A stretch of 64,000 nucleotides of DNA from a virus (IMGVR_UViG_3300023301_001182:28164-92163); one strand, 5' to 3'; positions 35,975-43,930 are shown, counted from the stretch's first letter. Numbers and translations: made by a program. The notes: generated by a model not told the origin, from the sequence alone.

Positions 35975-36274
35975 TTATAAATAGATTAAAAATACCATAG
36001 TAATATTTGGATAAAACCTCTTTAATTCATTAGTTAAATGTTGATTAAATATTGGTTTCTCTTCTTCTGTTTTTAAACCCTCTATTTCATAAAAATGATT
36101 TAAAGAATTAAACTTTCCATAAAGTTCTATACTTCCTTCATTAGTATATACTCCAACTGTTCCATCGTTCATTTTAATAGTAATTTCTGTATTTGGATAT
36201 AAATCTAATAATGTAGGTGGTTTTTCTGGTACTATAACTAATGTACTTAATTTATTTACACTTGGTATTAACAT
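35975..36274 (-). CDS. Hypothetical protein
   Basis: 99 residues, strand-rich (VIVPEKPPTLLDLYPNTEITIKMNDG), no recognised motif. It begins 7 nt after the polymerase gene's stop, in operon spacing. Confidence 0.5.
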   Translation of the reverse strand: MLIPSVNKLSTLVIVPEKPPTLLDLYPNTEITIKMNDGTVGVYTNEGSIELYGKFNSLNHFYEIEGLKTEEEKPIFNQHLTNELKRFYPNITMVFLIYL

Positions 36275-36281
36275 AATTTAA

Positions 36282-38255
36282 TTAATTTAATGAATTAATA
36301 ATTTTATTACAATCATCTATATAATATTGATAATTTATATCATATTCTTCTTTAATGAAGTTATTAAATAGTTTACATTTCCATCCTGATTCTATATTAG
36401 TTTCTCTGTCACTAGGGTCTACTAATGTTTCATCATCTATAATGTCAAAGATATTACCTTGTGTAGCATCTACAGTCATACGATGTTTATCAGTTTGTGT
36501 AAGATAATTTTTTTCTAATGGTTCTAATATTTTTATTAGTTCTACTCCTGAATCAGATATATAATATCTATTCATTTTATTTAGAGTTTCTTCTATAATA
36601 TTACTACCTATTATCTTTCTACTTGTTAATCTATTAGTACCTTTCATTTTAGAACCAATACAAAAATCATATACACCATATGTTTTACCAAATGTATAAT
36701 CAACTTTATCTAATAGATGAGAATGTATTGTATCTTCTACTGATATATTGTTTATAAAGTAATTAGCTAATGCTAATGGTACAATACGTTTACTATGATT
36801 TTTATGATAATCTCTATCTATTTCAAAGCATCCTTTAAACTTAATATAATCACCTTTAATAATATTAATATAATTATTAACATCTTTAGCAATAATTTTT
36901 TCACATACTTGAACTTCTAATGGTATATTTACAATGGATTCCGTAAGCTTACAAGCTTCTTCTAAATCTTTCAATTTATTTCTTGGAATTCTATACATTG
37001 CTCCATCAGTATTTTCAAATATAATTTGAGCATCTGGTATAACATCAAATACTTTTTCAGTAAGTAATGTTAATATTAACTGACCATTAATACAGATTGC
37101 TAATTGCCATTTAGGGTCATATAAGAAAGCATTTTTATCTTTACTTAAACCATAACTTCCATTAAGAATAATTTTTAATACATAATTTCTAGGGTCACTT
37201 TTAGGAAACTCTTTTCTTTTATCATAAAAACCTTCATATAATTCATTAAATACTTTAGCTGGAATATGTTCAGGATGTAAACCATTTCTAAAAGACAAAT
37301 GTGGATAATAGGATGCAAAATCTACATCTACTAATATATAATCATCATCTGATTCATAAATACCTGGTTTACCAAAGGAATGTAATCCTCCCTCAGCATA
37401 TTCTCTCACTACATTTTTATATTTAGTTGAAAAACTAATAGTATGTAGTTTTGCTTTTTCAATAGACATTTCAGAAGTATCAATCCAATTATATGATTTA
37501 AATCTTCTTAATGTGTCTTTATTTACTGAATCATTAAATTCAATATAATCAAATAATATATCTGTAACAGGAAAAGTATCACGATATGTTCTTAAAGCTT
37601 TAATATCTTTAACAGACATACCCATTTCTTTAGCAAGATATTTACTAAAGATTTCTTTACTCATCTTTATTTCAGAAGCATTAATTAAATTAAGCTGTTC
37701 AAAATCTGAATAGAACTGTCTTATTTCAATATGTTTCTTACTTTTGTTAAAGAACTCTTGTGTAGCTATAATATCGTTTCTACAATATAATATAGTTAAG
37801 TCTTTTTCTTCATCATTTAAAATACTACCAACTTTATAAGGTAAATCTGCTACATTTGGCATTCTCATAGCAAACTCTAACCATTTTAAACTAGTAGACT
37901 TATTCTTATTATCATAATGCCATATCTTAAATAAGTCTAATTGAGGTATTTTAGTTTGGTTATCCCATATACTTGAATACTTATTATTAATAACTATTTT
38001 AACTACTTCATATATTTGTTCAGAAGACCAGTCATCATTATTTTTTAATACAGTATGGTGTAATATAGGATAATCGAAATTTATATTATTAAAACCAACT
38101 AACATTAAGTTAGGTTGCTTTAAGAACAATCTCAATTGTTTTAAATCATTCTTTCTATCACTAATTTCAAACTCATAATATTCATCTGAATTTATAGGTT
38201 TAAATGTAGCTAAGAAAAAATTAGGGTATGTTTCTAAATCATAGATACATATCAT
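36282..38255 (-). CDS. Family B DNA polymerase with 3'-5' exonuclease
   Basis: 657 residues. Exonuclease motifs: YDLETYPNFF (5-14), GFNNINFDYPIL and YCRNDIIATQEFF. Polymerase motifs: A, VDVDFASYYPHL; B, KIILNGSYGLSKDKNAF; C, ENTDGAMYRIP. In motif C the second Asp is replaced by Gly-Ala (TDGA), which also occurs in some crAss-type polymerases. It is shorter than T4 or RB69 polymerase and lacks a uracil-binding N-terminal domain. It is the replicative enzyme of this phage. Confidence 0.9.
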   Translation of the reverse strand: MICIYDLETYPNFFLATFKPINSDEYYEFEISDRKNDLKQLRLFLKQPNLMLVGFNNINFDYPILHHTVLKNNDDWSSEQIYEVVKIVINNKYSSIWDNQTKIPQLDLFKIWHYDNKNKSTSLKWLEFAMRMPNVADLPYKVGSILNDEEKDLTILYCRNDIIATQEFFNKSKKHIEIRQFYSDFEQLNLINASEIKMSKEIFSKYLAKEMGMSVKDIKALRTYRDTFPVTDILFDYIEFNDSVNKDTLRRFKSYNWIDTSEMSIEKAKLHTISFSTKYKNVVREYAEGGLHSFGKPGIYESDDDYILVDVDFASYYPHLSFRNGLHPEHIPAKVFNELYEGFYDKRKEFPKSDPRNYVLKIILNGSYGLSKDKNAFLYDPKWQLAICINGQLILTLLTEKVFDVIPDAQIIFENTDGAMYRIPRNKLKDLEEACKLTESIVNIPLEVQVCEKIIAKDVNNYINIIKGDYIKFKGCFEIDRDYHKNHSKRIVPLALANYFINNISVEDTIHSHLLDKVDYTFGKTYGVYDFCIGSKMKGTNRLTSRKIIGSNIIEETLNKMNRYYISDSGVELIKILEPLEKNYLTQTDKHRMTVDATQGNIFDIIDDETLVDPSDRETNIESGWKCKLFNNFIKEEYDINYQYYIDDCNKIINSLN

Positions 38256-38340
38256 TGTGTCTGTTTTTCATCATCATCATTTTCATTAATTTAATAAGTT
38301 TGCCTAACTTATCATTACCTCTAAGGACTAGAGTCTACCG

Positions 38341-38574
38341 TTAAAATATATCATAAGTTTTTACCTCTTTTTTTAAAATAAGTAAAATAGTGCCTGCATT
38401 TAAACAGCTTAATAAAAACCCTAATGTAAAAATAGTGTACACCCCATTAATTGGCATACATTTAACTTTATATGTAATACCAGAAGAATAGACCTTATCT
38501 ACAGTTTCTATATGATTACTTCTTTCACTTTTAAATTTAAAACCTGGTATAATATCGTTCTTAGTATATTTCAT
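38341..38574 (-). CDS. Small protein of the tandem overlap array (1)
   Basis: 77 residues. Starts MKYTKNDIIPGFKF and ends TYDIF. Residues 40-65 are hydrophobic (YTIFTLGFLLSCLNAGTILLIL), possibly one membrane segment, although other members lack it. The start overlaps the previous gene's stop by 14 nt. Last of five genes joined this way. Confidence 0.6.
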   Translation of the reverse strand: MKYTKNDIIPGFKFKSERSNHIETVDKVYSSGITYKVKCMPINGVYTIFTLGFLLSCLNAGTILLILKKEVKTYDIF

Positions 38575-38827
38575 AAGTTCCTGATTTTAGTAATTTAAGA
38601 CGTGTTACACCGTCCGTTAATATCCCAGACTTATTATTAATTTTAAAACACCAACTTTTACTATATCCTAATCTATTTGATATACTGTATCCAGTTCTTT
38701 GATCTTGACATATAAAATATAGTCCACCTTGTTTATTTAGTTTACCATCTTTTATAATCGTAATATCAATCTTACAGGTAATAGCTTTACCTATCATCCT
38801 GTCTAATATTTCTTCAGTATATATCAT
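38561..38827 (-). CDS. Small protein of the tandem overlap array (2)
   Basis: 88 residues, starting MIYTEEILDRMIGKAITCKI and ending TYEIY. The layout (short start, beta-rich centre with aromatic residues, basic C-terminus) is shared with its neighbours, suggesting an SH3-like or beta-barrel microprotein family. Overlaps both neighbours by 14 nt. Confidence 0.6.
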   Translation of the reverse strand: MIYTEEILDRMIGKAITCKIDITIIKDGKLNKQGGLYFICQDQRTGYSISNRLGYSKSWCFKINNKSGILTDGVTRLKLLKSGTYEIY

Positions 38828-39038
38828 AATCTTCGCCTATTTTTATAAGTTTAACTTCTTTAACAAATAAAGTAAATTTATTTTTAATATCATCATCACC
38901 TTTTTTCAATACTTGTATTGTAAGACCTCCAGACATTGTATCTATATTAGTCTCTTGATTTATTAAATAAACTACTTTATTTAGTAGATTATATTCGTGA
39001 ATATATTTAGCTTTACTAATAACTCTAAAATATTTCAT
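38814..39038 (-). CDS. Small protein of the tandem overlap array (3)
   Basis: 74 residues, MKYFRVISKAKYI...EDYDIY. Strand-rich with QVLKKGDDD and FTLFVKEVKLIKI. Overlaps both neighbours by exactly 14 nt. Confidence 0.6.
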   Translation of the reverse strand: MKYFRVISKAKYIHEYNLLNKVVYLINQETNIDTMSGGLTIQVLKKGDDDIKNKFTLFVKEVKLIKIGEDYDIY

Positions 39039-39264
39039 ATGTTTTCTTTTTAGGTAAAGATACTATCTTATAAGTGTTATTATCTATACAACGTATTAAA
39101 CTTGTTATACTAATTGGAAAAGGTTTATAAGTACTAGATCCTGTTTGAACAATTATAAAATCTATTTTATTTTTACTAACTATTTTATAGTTAGGTGTAT
39201 GATTATTAGCAGTAACAGTAAATACTGCACCAATATAATCTTTAGGTTCTTTAAAATATTTCAT
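39025..39264 (-). CDS. Small protein of the tandem overlap array (4)
   Basis: 79 residues when started at the ATG at 39264 (MKYFKEPKDYIGAVFTV); this start is preferred because it recreates the same 14-nt overlap seen at the other three junctions. Ends KTYEIF. Beta-rich: FTVTANNHTPNYKIVSKNKIDFIIVQTG. Confidence 0.6.
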   Translation of the reverse strand: MKYFKEPKDYIGAVFTVTANNHTPNYKIVSKNKIDFIIVQTGSSTYKPFPISITSLIRCIDNNTYKIVSLPKKKTYEIF

Positions 39265-39481
39265 AGTTCTTTCTTTTTGAATTAACTTCTGGTGGTTTTG
39301 GAAAGTTGTAATAATCGTTATCAAATTGTCTTTTTAAACCTCGATAATCTGTATTATTGACTGTAGATCCATCACTATCTTTAATAATATACATATTATT
39401 ATTTAAAGAAAAGATAACTCTATAACAACCACTACGTTGAAAAACTTGTCCTACTTTAAAATTATATTTTTTATCTTCCAT
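39251..39481 (-). CDS. Small protein of the tandem overlap array (5)
   Basis: 76 residues, MEDKKYNFKVGQVFQRSGCYRVIFSL...KNYEIF. First of the five genes in transcription order joined by 14-nt overlaps; it follows the 103-residue gene after 2 nt. Confidence 0.6.
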   Translation of the reverse strand: MEDKKYNFKVGQVFQRSGCYRVIFSLNNNMYIIKDSDGSTVNNTDYRGLKRQFDNDYYNFPKPPEVNSKRKNYEIF

Positions 39482-39483
39482 AA

Positions 39484-39795
39484 TTAAAATGTTTCATAAT
39501 TTGTATTATTAAAATAATCTTTAAATTTAATACATTTATATGTTTTAGGTCGTGATTCATAATAATTTGCTGCTGAATATGTATTAAACCTTTGTTGAAT
39601 TAGATGGCACATACCTTTAAATGTAAAACCTTGTCTTTTATATTTTCCTTCCCAAGGCATCCTACCTGATAAATCATTTACCTCATAAGGAAATTTAAAG
39701 GAAAATAATTTTATAGCTTCTTCTTTACTTTCACAAATAATTGCTATTTCTAAATTATCTTCGAGCTTTTTTAAAGCTAATAATTTATCTTTCAT
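39484..39795 (-). CDS. Small hypothetical protein, related by its C-terminus to the array
   Basis: 103 residues. The end TNYETF is like the array members, but there is no overlap with the next ATG (2-nt gap). The central MPWEGKYKRQGFTFKGMCHLIQQRF and a regular helix at the N-terminus differ from the others. Function unknown. Confidence 0.55.
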   Translation of the reverse strand: MKDKLLALKKLEDNLEIAIICESKEEAIKLFSFKFPYEVNDLSGRMPWEGKYKRQGFTFKGMCHLIQQRFNTYSAANYYESRPKTYKCIKFKDYFNNTNYETF

Positions 39796-39813
39796 ATGTA
39801 ATAATTTTAAAAC

Positions 39814-39839
39814 AAATAGGGATATTTCTACCCCTATTT
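39814..39839 (-). terminator. Hairpin after the 159-residue gene
   Basis: Inverted repeat AAATAGGG / CCCTATTT with a 10-nt loop, followed on the minus strand by a T-rich stretch. It lies between the genes at 39862 and 39795. Confidence 0.6.
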
Positions 39840-39861
39840 CTTAATTATAATAATATATTTT

Positions 39862-40341
39862 TTAATCTGCAGCTAATAATTCAGCAATCTTTTTCAAATC
39901 TGTTGCTAATTTAGCTTCAGCTGATAGATTTGCTTCTAATAGAGCTTTGGTTTGTTGTAATTTAACTAGTTCAGCTTTGTTTGCAACAATTGCTATTCTA
40001 GTTTTAATATCTTCATTCCATTGTCCTGCAGTACAACCATCTAATTTAAATGGATATTTTTTAATATCAATACCTAATGCTTCAGCTGATGCTTTATAAG
40101 CATTTGCTTTACCATTAACACTTGAATGTGCTGCAATTAGAGTTGATACTGATTCAATTTTATCAATTTCATCAAATCCACTTAATACTTTACCTTTAGT
40201 AGAATTTTCAACTGGACCATTGCCACTTAATTGTTTAATCTTTTCTACTACTAATTTTAACATTCCTGGAATGTCTTTTTGAGTGTAAGATGCTAAATCT
40301 TTTGCTGTTTCTGTACTAACTCCTGTTTCTTTTTTTTTCAT
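39862..40341 (-). CDS. Conserved hypothetical protein
   Basis: 159 residues with a Lys-rich start (MKKKET) and a long helical, Ala/Lys/Leu-rich C-terminus (VANKAELVKLQQTKALLEANLSAEAKLATDLKKIAELLAAD), probably coiled coil. A terminator hairpin follows. It may be an abundant protein given the terminator, but its role is unknown. Confidence 0.6.
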   Translation of the reverse strand: MKKKETGVSTETAKDLASYTQKDIPGMLKLVVEKIKQLSGNGPVENSTKGKVLSGFDEIDKIESVSTLIAAHSSVNGKANAYKASAEALGIDIKKYPFKLDGCTAGQWNEDIKTRIAIVANKAELVKLQQTKALLEANLSAEAKLATDLKKIAELLAAD

Positions 40342-40360
40342 GATTGTTACTTAATTTAAT

Positions 40361-40801
40361 TTAATTATTATGGTTAATTGTGAAATTTGCATATTTTTTA
40401 ATCAAATTTTGATTATCATATATGTCTCTTAATTTTCTATAATCTAATTTACAAATTATCATGCACATGGCACTTCCATTTGTATTAGTGTAATACATAG
40501 ATTGAAATGAAATCTTAAAAGGTTTAAGAACTTTACGTATATGTTTACTATGTTCAATTTTAATATCCATAGTAAACATATATTTACCATAGTAATGTAT
40601 TACTTTATATAAAGTATAAGCTAATTGTTCTTCAGTCATACCTATCATAAACTGAGCATTACCAATTGAATACATTTGACAGTTATGGAATGGACTTCTA
40701 TGAATATCAAAACCTTTTGTATATCCAAGTCCTTTTACTCTGTACTGAACATAAAAGCTAGTATTACTAAGTCTAGGGGACATTGTTAAGTCATACATCA
40801 T
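40361..40801 (-). CDS. Conserved protein, paralogue of the 7094-7723 gene
   Basis: 146 residues. HNCQMYSIGNAQF, the helix TEEQLAYTLYKVIHYYG, FTMDIKIEHSKHIRKVLKPFK and NTNGSAMCMIIC align in order with the 7094 protein. This one lacks the disordered tail. Function unknown; an acyltransferase-like fold is possible. Confidence 0.65.
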   Translation of the reverse strand: MMYDLTMSPRLSNTSFYVQYRVKGLGYTKGFDIHRSPFHNCQMYSIGNAQFMIGMTEEQLAYTLYKVIHYYGKYMFTMDIKIEHSKHIRKVLKPFKISFQSMYYTNTNGSAMCMIICKLDYRKLRDIYDNQNLIKKYANFTINHNN

Positions 40802-41037
40802 TATATACTGAAGTATTTAGCACCCAAATCATGTTGAATACATTTTAAATCCTCAATAACAATATGGGCTTTCTTACCTTTAAGAAATATATCTGTTAAC
40901 TGCTGAACAATTGTTGTTTTATCATGAAACATAAATGTTACTTGATGTGATTGTGCTTTGTTTTTAAGTAGACGCTCTACTTTATCTTGCAAACTTACTC
41001 TTATTCGGTTGGCAGGATGGAATTGTGGTTTATTCAC
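40801..41037 (-). CDS. Small hypothetical protein
   Basis: 78 residues, starting MNKPQFHPANRIRVSLQDK; basic N-terminus, then a strand-helix pattern. Overlaps the next gene by 1 nt and the upstream gene by 8 nt. Function unknown. Confidence 0.5.
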   Translation of the reverse strand: MNKPQFHPANRIRVSLQDKVERLLKNKAQSHQVTFMFHDKTTIVQQLTDIFLKGKKAHIVIEDLKCIQHDLGAKYFSI

Positions 41038-41737
41038 TTTTTATTTTTCTTATTATTAATCTCATTAAAGCATCAATAGGTATAGAACTATATCCTAATC
41101 CTTTAATATCATTAATAGACAAACAAGGTTTATTCATTAATATATATTCTTCAGCACTTTTTTTACTTGAAAATGAAAGAGATGGTTTATTTTTTTCGTA
41201 ATATTCAGAAGCTATTTGCCTACAAGAAACTTTATTATTTATATCATTAAATGGAGAAGATATTATATAAAACTCATCATTTTTAATTATATCAACACAG
41301 TCTTCTGTTGTGAATAATGGTTTTTTAGATTTAAGTAAATTAGATAAATCTATAGTCCCAAGAATTTCAAATGGTGAAATTTTTATACGATTATCTATAG
41401 GGTCAATAAATATATTGTGAATGGTGTATTTACCAATAGCACAGTATAATTCATCTTTAACAGTAAATACTTCATTATCTGACAATCTCTTAACTTGCCA
41501 AATAACTTTTTGTAAATTATTAGAAAATCTTATTTCTAATATTTCATAATCTTTCTCTACAACTTCTTCCCAAAATTCTGGATAAGTCATAGGATATTTA
41601 ATTCTAAATGAACTGTCACCTTTAGGCATATAAGTAATAGAGTTACCTACAGAAGAAGTAAATACAGTTGATTCTATAATTACTGTACCTAACTCAGGAC
41701 TACCTGGATAGGTTTTAATGAGTTTAAATTTTTTCAT
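41030..41737 (-). CDS. Hypothetical protein with regular repeated strands
   Basis: 235 residues. KLIKTYPGSPELGTVII at the N-terminus and repeated xYPEFWEEV, FEVLGTIDL-like elements resemble phage proteins made of repeated beta modules that bind nucleic acids or proteins; the last third contains KKSAEEYILMNKPCLSINDI, a motif often seen before the C-terminus of Bacteroidota phage proteins. Function unknown. Confidence 0.55.
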   Translation of the reverse strand: MKKFKLIKTYPGSPELGTVIIESTVFTSSVGNSITYMPKGDSSFRIKYPMTYPEFWEEVVEKDYEILEIRFSNNLQKVIWQVKRLSDNEVFTVKDELYCAIGKYTIHNIFIDPIDNRIKISPFEILGTIDLSNLLKSKKPLFTTEDCVDIIKNDEFYIISSPFNDINNKVSCRQIASEYYEKNKPSLSFSSKKSAEEYILMNKPCLSINDIKGLGYSSIPIDALMRLIIRKIKSE

Positions 41738-41785
41738 TTAAATATATTTTTAAGTTGTTTATACTATTTTATATAATAATATAAA

Positions 41786-41872
41786 ATCTTCTTATTGGGC
41801 TCGAACCAATAACTCCAAACCTGTTTTAAAAGGGTATTCTAACCAATTTTGCTATTATAGGATAAAGAAGAT
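41786..41872 (-). tRNA. Degenerate tRNA-like gene, possibly Leu(UAA)
   Basis: A T-arm ATTGG-TTCGAGC-CCAAT and D-loop-like AATTGGTTAGAATA are present. The ends AATCTTCTT / AAGAAGATT pair, and pairing can extend to 11 bp. The anticodon loop appears to be TTTAAAA, which would give anticodon UAA, but the anticodon stem (CCCT/CAGG) has two mismatches and about 8 extra bases lie between acceptor and D-arm. Either a decayed tRNA or one I cannot fold by eye. Confidence 0.5.
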
Positions 41873-41880
41873 TTTATTTT

Positions 41881-42174
41881 TTACCATATTCGTTCATATT
41901 TTAATTTTGGTACAGACATATGGTTTCTTTTATACTTGATTATAGTATTAGTACATTCTTCTATATTATTATGTCTACATACATTAAATTTAAACCATTC
42001 TGATGTTAAATCCCCATACTTATTAAAATGTATAAATTTAGGTATAAAAAATAACTTTCTTGTTTTTACATAGTAATGGCCACTCTTTGTAGTATTTCTG
42101 TAGATGAAGAATCTTCTTCTAAAAATATTTAGAGTACGTATTCTAAATAATAATGTTCTTATTAATTCGTTCAT
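41881..42174 (-). CDS. Small basic hypothetical protein
   Basis: 97 residues, Arg/Lys rich (RTLLFRIRTLNIFRRRFFIYRN). Overlaps the upstream membrane protein gene by 4 nt. Possibly nucleic-acid binding; function unknown. Confidence 0.5.
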   Translation of the reverse strand: MNELIRTLLFRIRTLNIFRRRFFIYRNTTKSGHYYVKTRKLFFIPKFIHFNKYGDLTSEWFKFNVCRHNNIEECTNTIIKYKRNHMSVPKLKYERIW

Positions 42175-42410
42175 TTTCTTACTCTATTTTTTAATATTCT
42201 TATGTAATTCTTCTCTTTAAACGTTGCTACTTTATAAAACTTTCTAAGCCCTTTATAATGTTCAACCATAATAACTTCTCCTTTAGGTGTTTTAAGTCGT
42301 TTAATACGACCAGTTAAATACTCACTACAAGGATGTGGTTTCTTATAATCTTCATATTTTGATAGTAGCACTAACATAATTATGAATGCTAATATTAAAA
42401 TTGGTGTCAT
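42171..42410 (-). CDS. Small membrane protein
   Basis: 79 residues. TPILILAFIIMLVLLSKYEDY is a single N-terminal membrane segment, followed by a basic soluble tail. Start overlaps the previous gene's stop (ATGA). Probably in the inner membrane. Confidence 0.55.
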   Translation of the reverse strand: MTPILILAFIIMLVLLSKYEDYKKPHPCSEYLTGRIKRLKTPKGEVIMVEHYKGLRKFYKVATFKEKNYIRILKNRVRK

Positions 42411-42580
42411 ATCTTTTTTATTATAGTTTTTCTTCGCTCAATTCTGTTATAAGTAACTTGTCTTTCAAAGAGACTGTAACCATCTGCTTGTTCATCAAAT
42501 ATCTCTTCAACAGATACTATTTCATCTACTGAATAACAATGATTGATTATTATAGCATATTCACCTATTGAGAATTTCAT
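42407..42580 (-). CDS. Small hypothetical protein (57 aa)
   Basis: ATG at 42580 to TGA at 42407, overlapping the next ATG (ATGA). Sequence begins MKFSIGEYAIIINHCYSVDE and is acidic in the middle with a basic end. The coupling to the membrane protein supports it as a gene. Confidence 0.5.
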   Translation of the reverse strand: MKFSIGEYAIIINHCYSVDEIVSVEEIFDEQADGYSLFERQVTYNRIERRKTIIKKI

Positions 42581-42664
42581 ATTCTATGATTTTATGAAAT
42601 AGCTATATATAAAATAAAATATATATTATTTCTTTTGGTTCTTTTCTTTGTTGACTATTAAATA

Positions 42665-42827
42665 AAAAATATAAAAGCTTTGTTTATCTCACCCATTGTG
42701 TATTCCTGATCTACTAGAAGTCACCCTAGAATACTTTTTCCATAATATACTTATCTAGCAAGTATATTTTTTGTGATGCAGGTATAATTTAACCAGGTTA
42801 CCTCTTAATCTGGACTTTTATATTTTT
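42665..42827 (-). ncRNA. Structured intergenic RNA R1, closed by 13 bp
   Basis: The ends AAAAATATAAAAG and CTTTTATATTTTT are perfectly complementary. Inside are a hairpin of about 9 bp (AATATACTT...AAGTATATT) and a CCAG...CTGG pairing. About 163 nt; no ORF over 30 codons. No known family recognised. Confidence 0.5.
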
Positions 42828-42831
42828 GTAT

Positions 42832-42940
42832 TAATAATAAGTTTTTCGGGTCTTTCAGGGATACTCTTACTTTAAATATGATATTGGGGTTATCCCTTAC
42901 ACATAGCCAATATCGTACAGAGCTTTACTACTTATTATTA
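42832..42940 (-). ncRNA. Structured intergenic RNA R2, closed by 11 bp
   Basis: Ends TAATAATAAGT / ACTTATTATTA. Inside, minus strand GATATTGG...CCAATATC forms an 8-bp hairpin whose loop (GGGATA) can pair with TATCCC downstream, giving a pseudoknot. Follows R1 after 4 nt. Confidence 0.5.
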
Positions 42941-42965
42941 AATACTTCTCTTTTTTAGTTAAAAT

Positions 42966-43053
42966 AAAGCATTCTAAGACACAATATTATATGGTCTGGA
43001 TATCATATATCATTTACATATAATAATAGAGTCAGAATATCTTAAAATGCTTT
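42966..43053 (-). ncRNA. Structured intergenic RNA R3, closed by 14 bp
   Basis: Ends AAAGCATTCTAAGA / TCTTAAAATGCTTT on the plus strand, 14 bp with one wobble. Inside, minus strand TATTATATG/CATATAATA adds 9 bp, so most of the 88 nt folds into one long arm. Confidence 0.5.
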
Positions 43054-43069
43054 AAAATTATATAGTTAG

Positions 43070-43210
43070 TTATATTTTATGCTTCAAAGTTTTAATTACT
43101 ACTTGTGGAACAGGGTTTTTAATATATCTGTTCTTAACTTGACCGCTTTTAGTGGTATATTGTCCAACTAAGATTTTAGCTGGCTCTGATGTAATATTTT
43201 GTAATCTCAT
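43070..43210 (-). CDS. Small hypothetical protein (46 aa)
   Basis: ATG at 43210 to TAA at 43070. MRLQNITSEPAKILVGQYTT...KHKI, basic, with KNRYIKNPVPQVVIK; composition is protein-like. It lies between structured RNAs R3 and R4. Function unknown. Confidence 0.5.
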   Translation of the reverse strand: MRLQNITSEPAKILVGQYTTKSGQVKNRYIKNPVPQVVIKTLKHKI

Positions 43211-43233
43211 TCTATCGTCTTTTATGTTTTTAG

Positions 43234-43330
43234 AAAGAGAATATGACCTTGGTACATGTCATGCCTCATATAATCCTTGATACTCTAACTAGTATGTTAG
43301 TATATAATTATATGTTATCATATTCTCTTT
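43234..43330 (-). ncRNA. Structured intergenic RNA R4, closed by 13 bp
   Basis: Ends AAAGAGAATATGA / TCATATTCTCTTT perfectly paired; inside, CATATAAT...ATTATATG and ATACT...AGTAT make nested helices. 97 nt. It lies between two small genes. No family recognised. Confidence 0.5.
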
Positions 43331-43343
43331 GTATATTTATAAT

Positions 43344-43523
43344 TTAATATGTTATAATACCTATATAAAAACATAATAATGCTGATATAAAGTATATTAT
43401 AACTTTTAATACTGGTCTAGTTGTTGTATATGTATAATAACTCAAAATAATCATTAAATTATCCCAAACATTATACAAACATACAACACCTATTACTAAA
43501 AATAATACAGATAGTGCTCCCAT
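43344..43523 (-). CDS. Small membrane protein (59 aa)
   Basis: ATG at 43523. Two hydrophobic segments: GALSVLFLVIGVVCLYNVW and VIIYFISALLCFYIGIIT, separated by a short polar loop; likely a two-span inner membrane protein. It starts 6 nt after the 27-residue gene, in the same operon. Confidence 0.55.
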   Translation of the reverse strand: MGALSVLFLVIGVVCLYNVWDNLMIILSYYTYTTTRPVLKVIIYFISALLCFYIGIITY

Positions 43524-43528
43524 TATTC

Positions 43529-43612
43529 TTATTTTTCAAAGTCAAAAGATCCTAAATCAAATGTAGGATCAGTTACTACTACTCCGTTAATTACTTGAAA
43601 ATGTGCTTTCAT
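43529..43612 (-). CDS. Microprotein (27 aa)
   Basis: ATG at 43612 overlaps the stop of the 72-residue gene (ATGA). MKAHFQVINGVVVTDPTFDL and an acidic end SFDFEK. Small but coupled at both ends, so probably translated. Confidence 0.45.
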   Translation of the reverse strand: MKAHFQVINGVVVTDPTFDLGSFDFEK

Positions 43613-43827
43613 GATAATGCAAATCCTTTAGTAGTTGCAAACCTGCAATGACTATTTTTCATAGCCCTATATATTTTGTCAGTGCTTTTAAAGGTTTTAA
43701 CACCTTTATTACTTCTTGTTTTACCATAACTATGTCCTGTTGGAATAAGTTGTTGGTCTTTACGATTGAATAAATTCATTGCCATTCCTATGAATGCAAG
43801 TACTGCTAATTTAAAATAGTTTTTCAT
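43609..43827 (-). CDS. Small protein with N-terminal membrane or signal segment
   Basis: 72 residues. MKNYFKLAVLAFIGMAMNLF is a short hydrophobic N-terminus, followed by a basic Lys/Arg/Thr-rich region. Might be exported or membrane-anchored. TGA stop couples to the 27-residue gene. Confidence 0.5.
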   Translation of the reverse strand: MKNYFKLAVLAFIGMAMNLFNRKDQQLIPTGHSYGKTRSNKGVKTFKSTDKIYRAMKNSHCRFATTKGFALS

Positions 43828-43855
43828 GATTGTAATTGTTTAATTAATTTAGGTT

Positions 43856-43906
43856 AATGTAAAAAGGGGAGTCGAACCCCTATTACTGTTACTCATACTT
43901 TACATT
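43856..43906 (-). ncRNA. T-arm minihelix resembling a tRNA/tmRNA 3' end
   Basis: AGGGG-TTCGACT-CCCCT is a perfect T-arm, with the same loop as the tmRNA just upstream. The ends AATGTAAA / TTTACATT pair, giving an acceptor-like stem, but only 16 nt lie between them and the T-arm, so D and anticodon arms are missing. It follows the tmRNA by 24 nt. Confidence 0.45.
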
Positions 43907-43930
43907 ACTCGTTTAGAGTATTGTTATTTG

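Noticed and set aside
42685-42960. Further tRNA genes in R1 and R2
   Set aside because: No TTCRANY T-loop is present and the helices do not form a cloverleaf; left as unassigned structured RNA.
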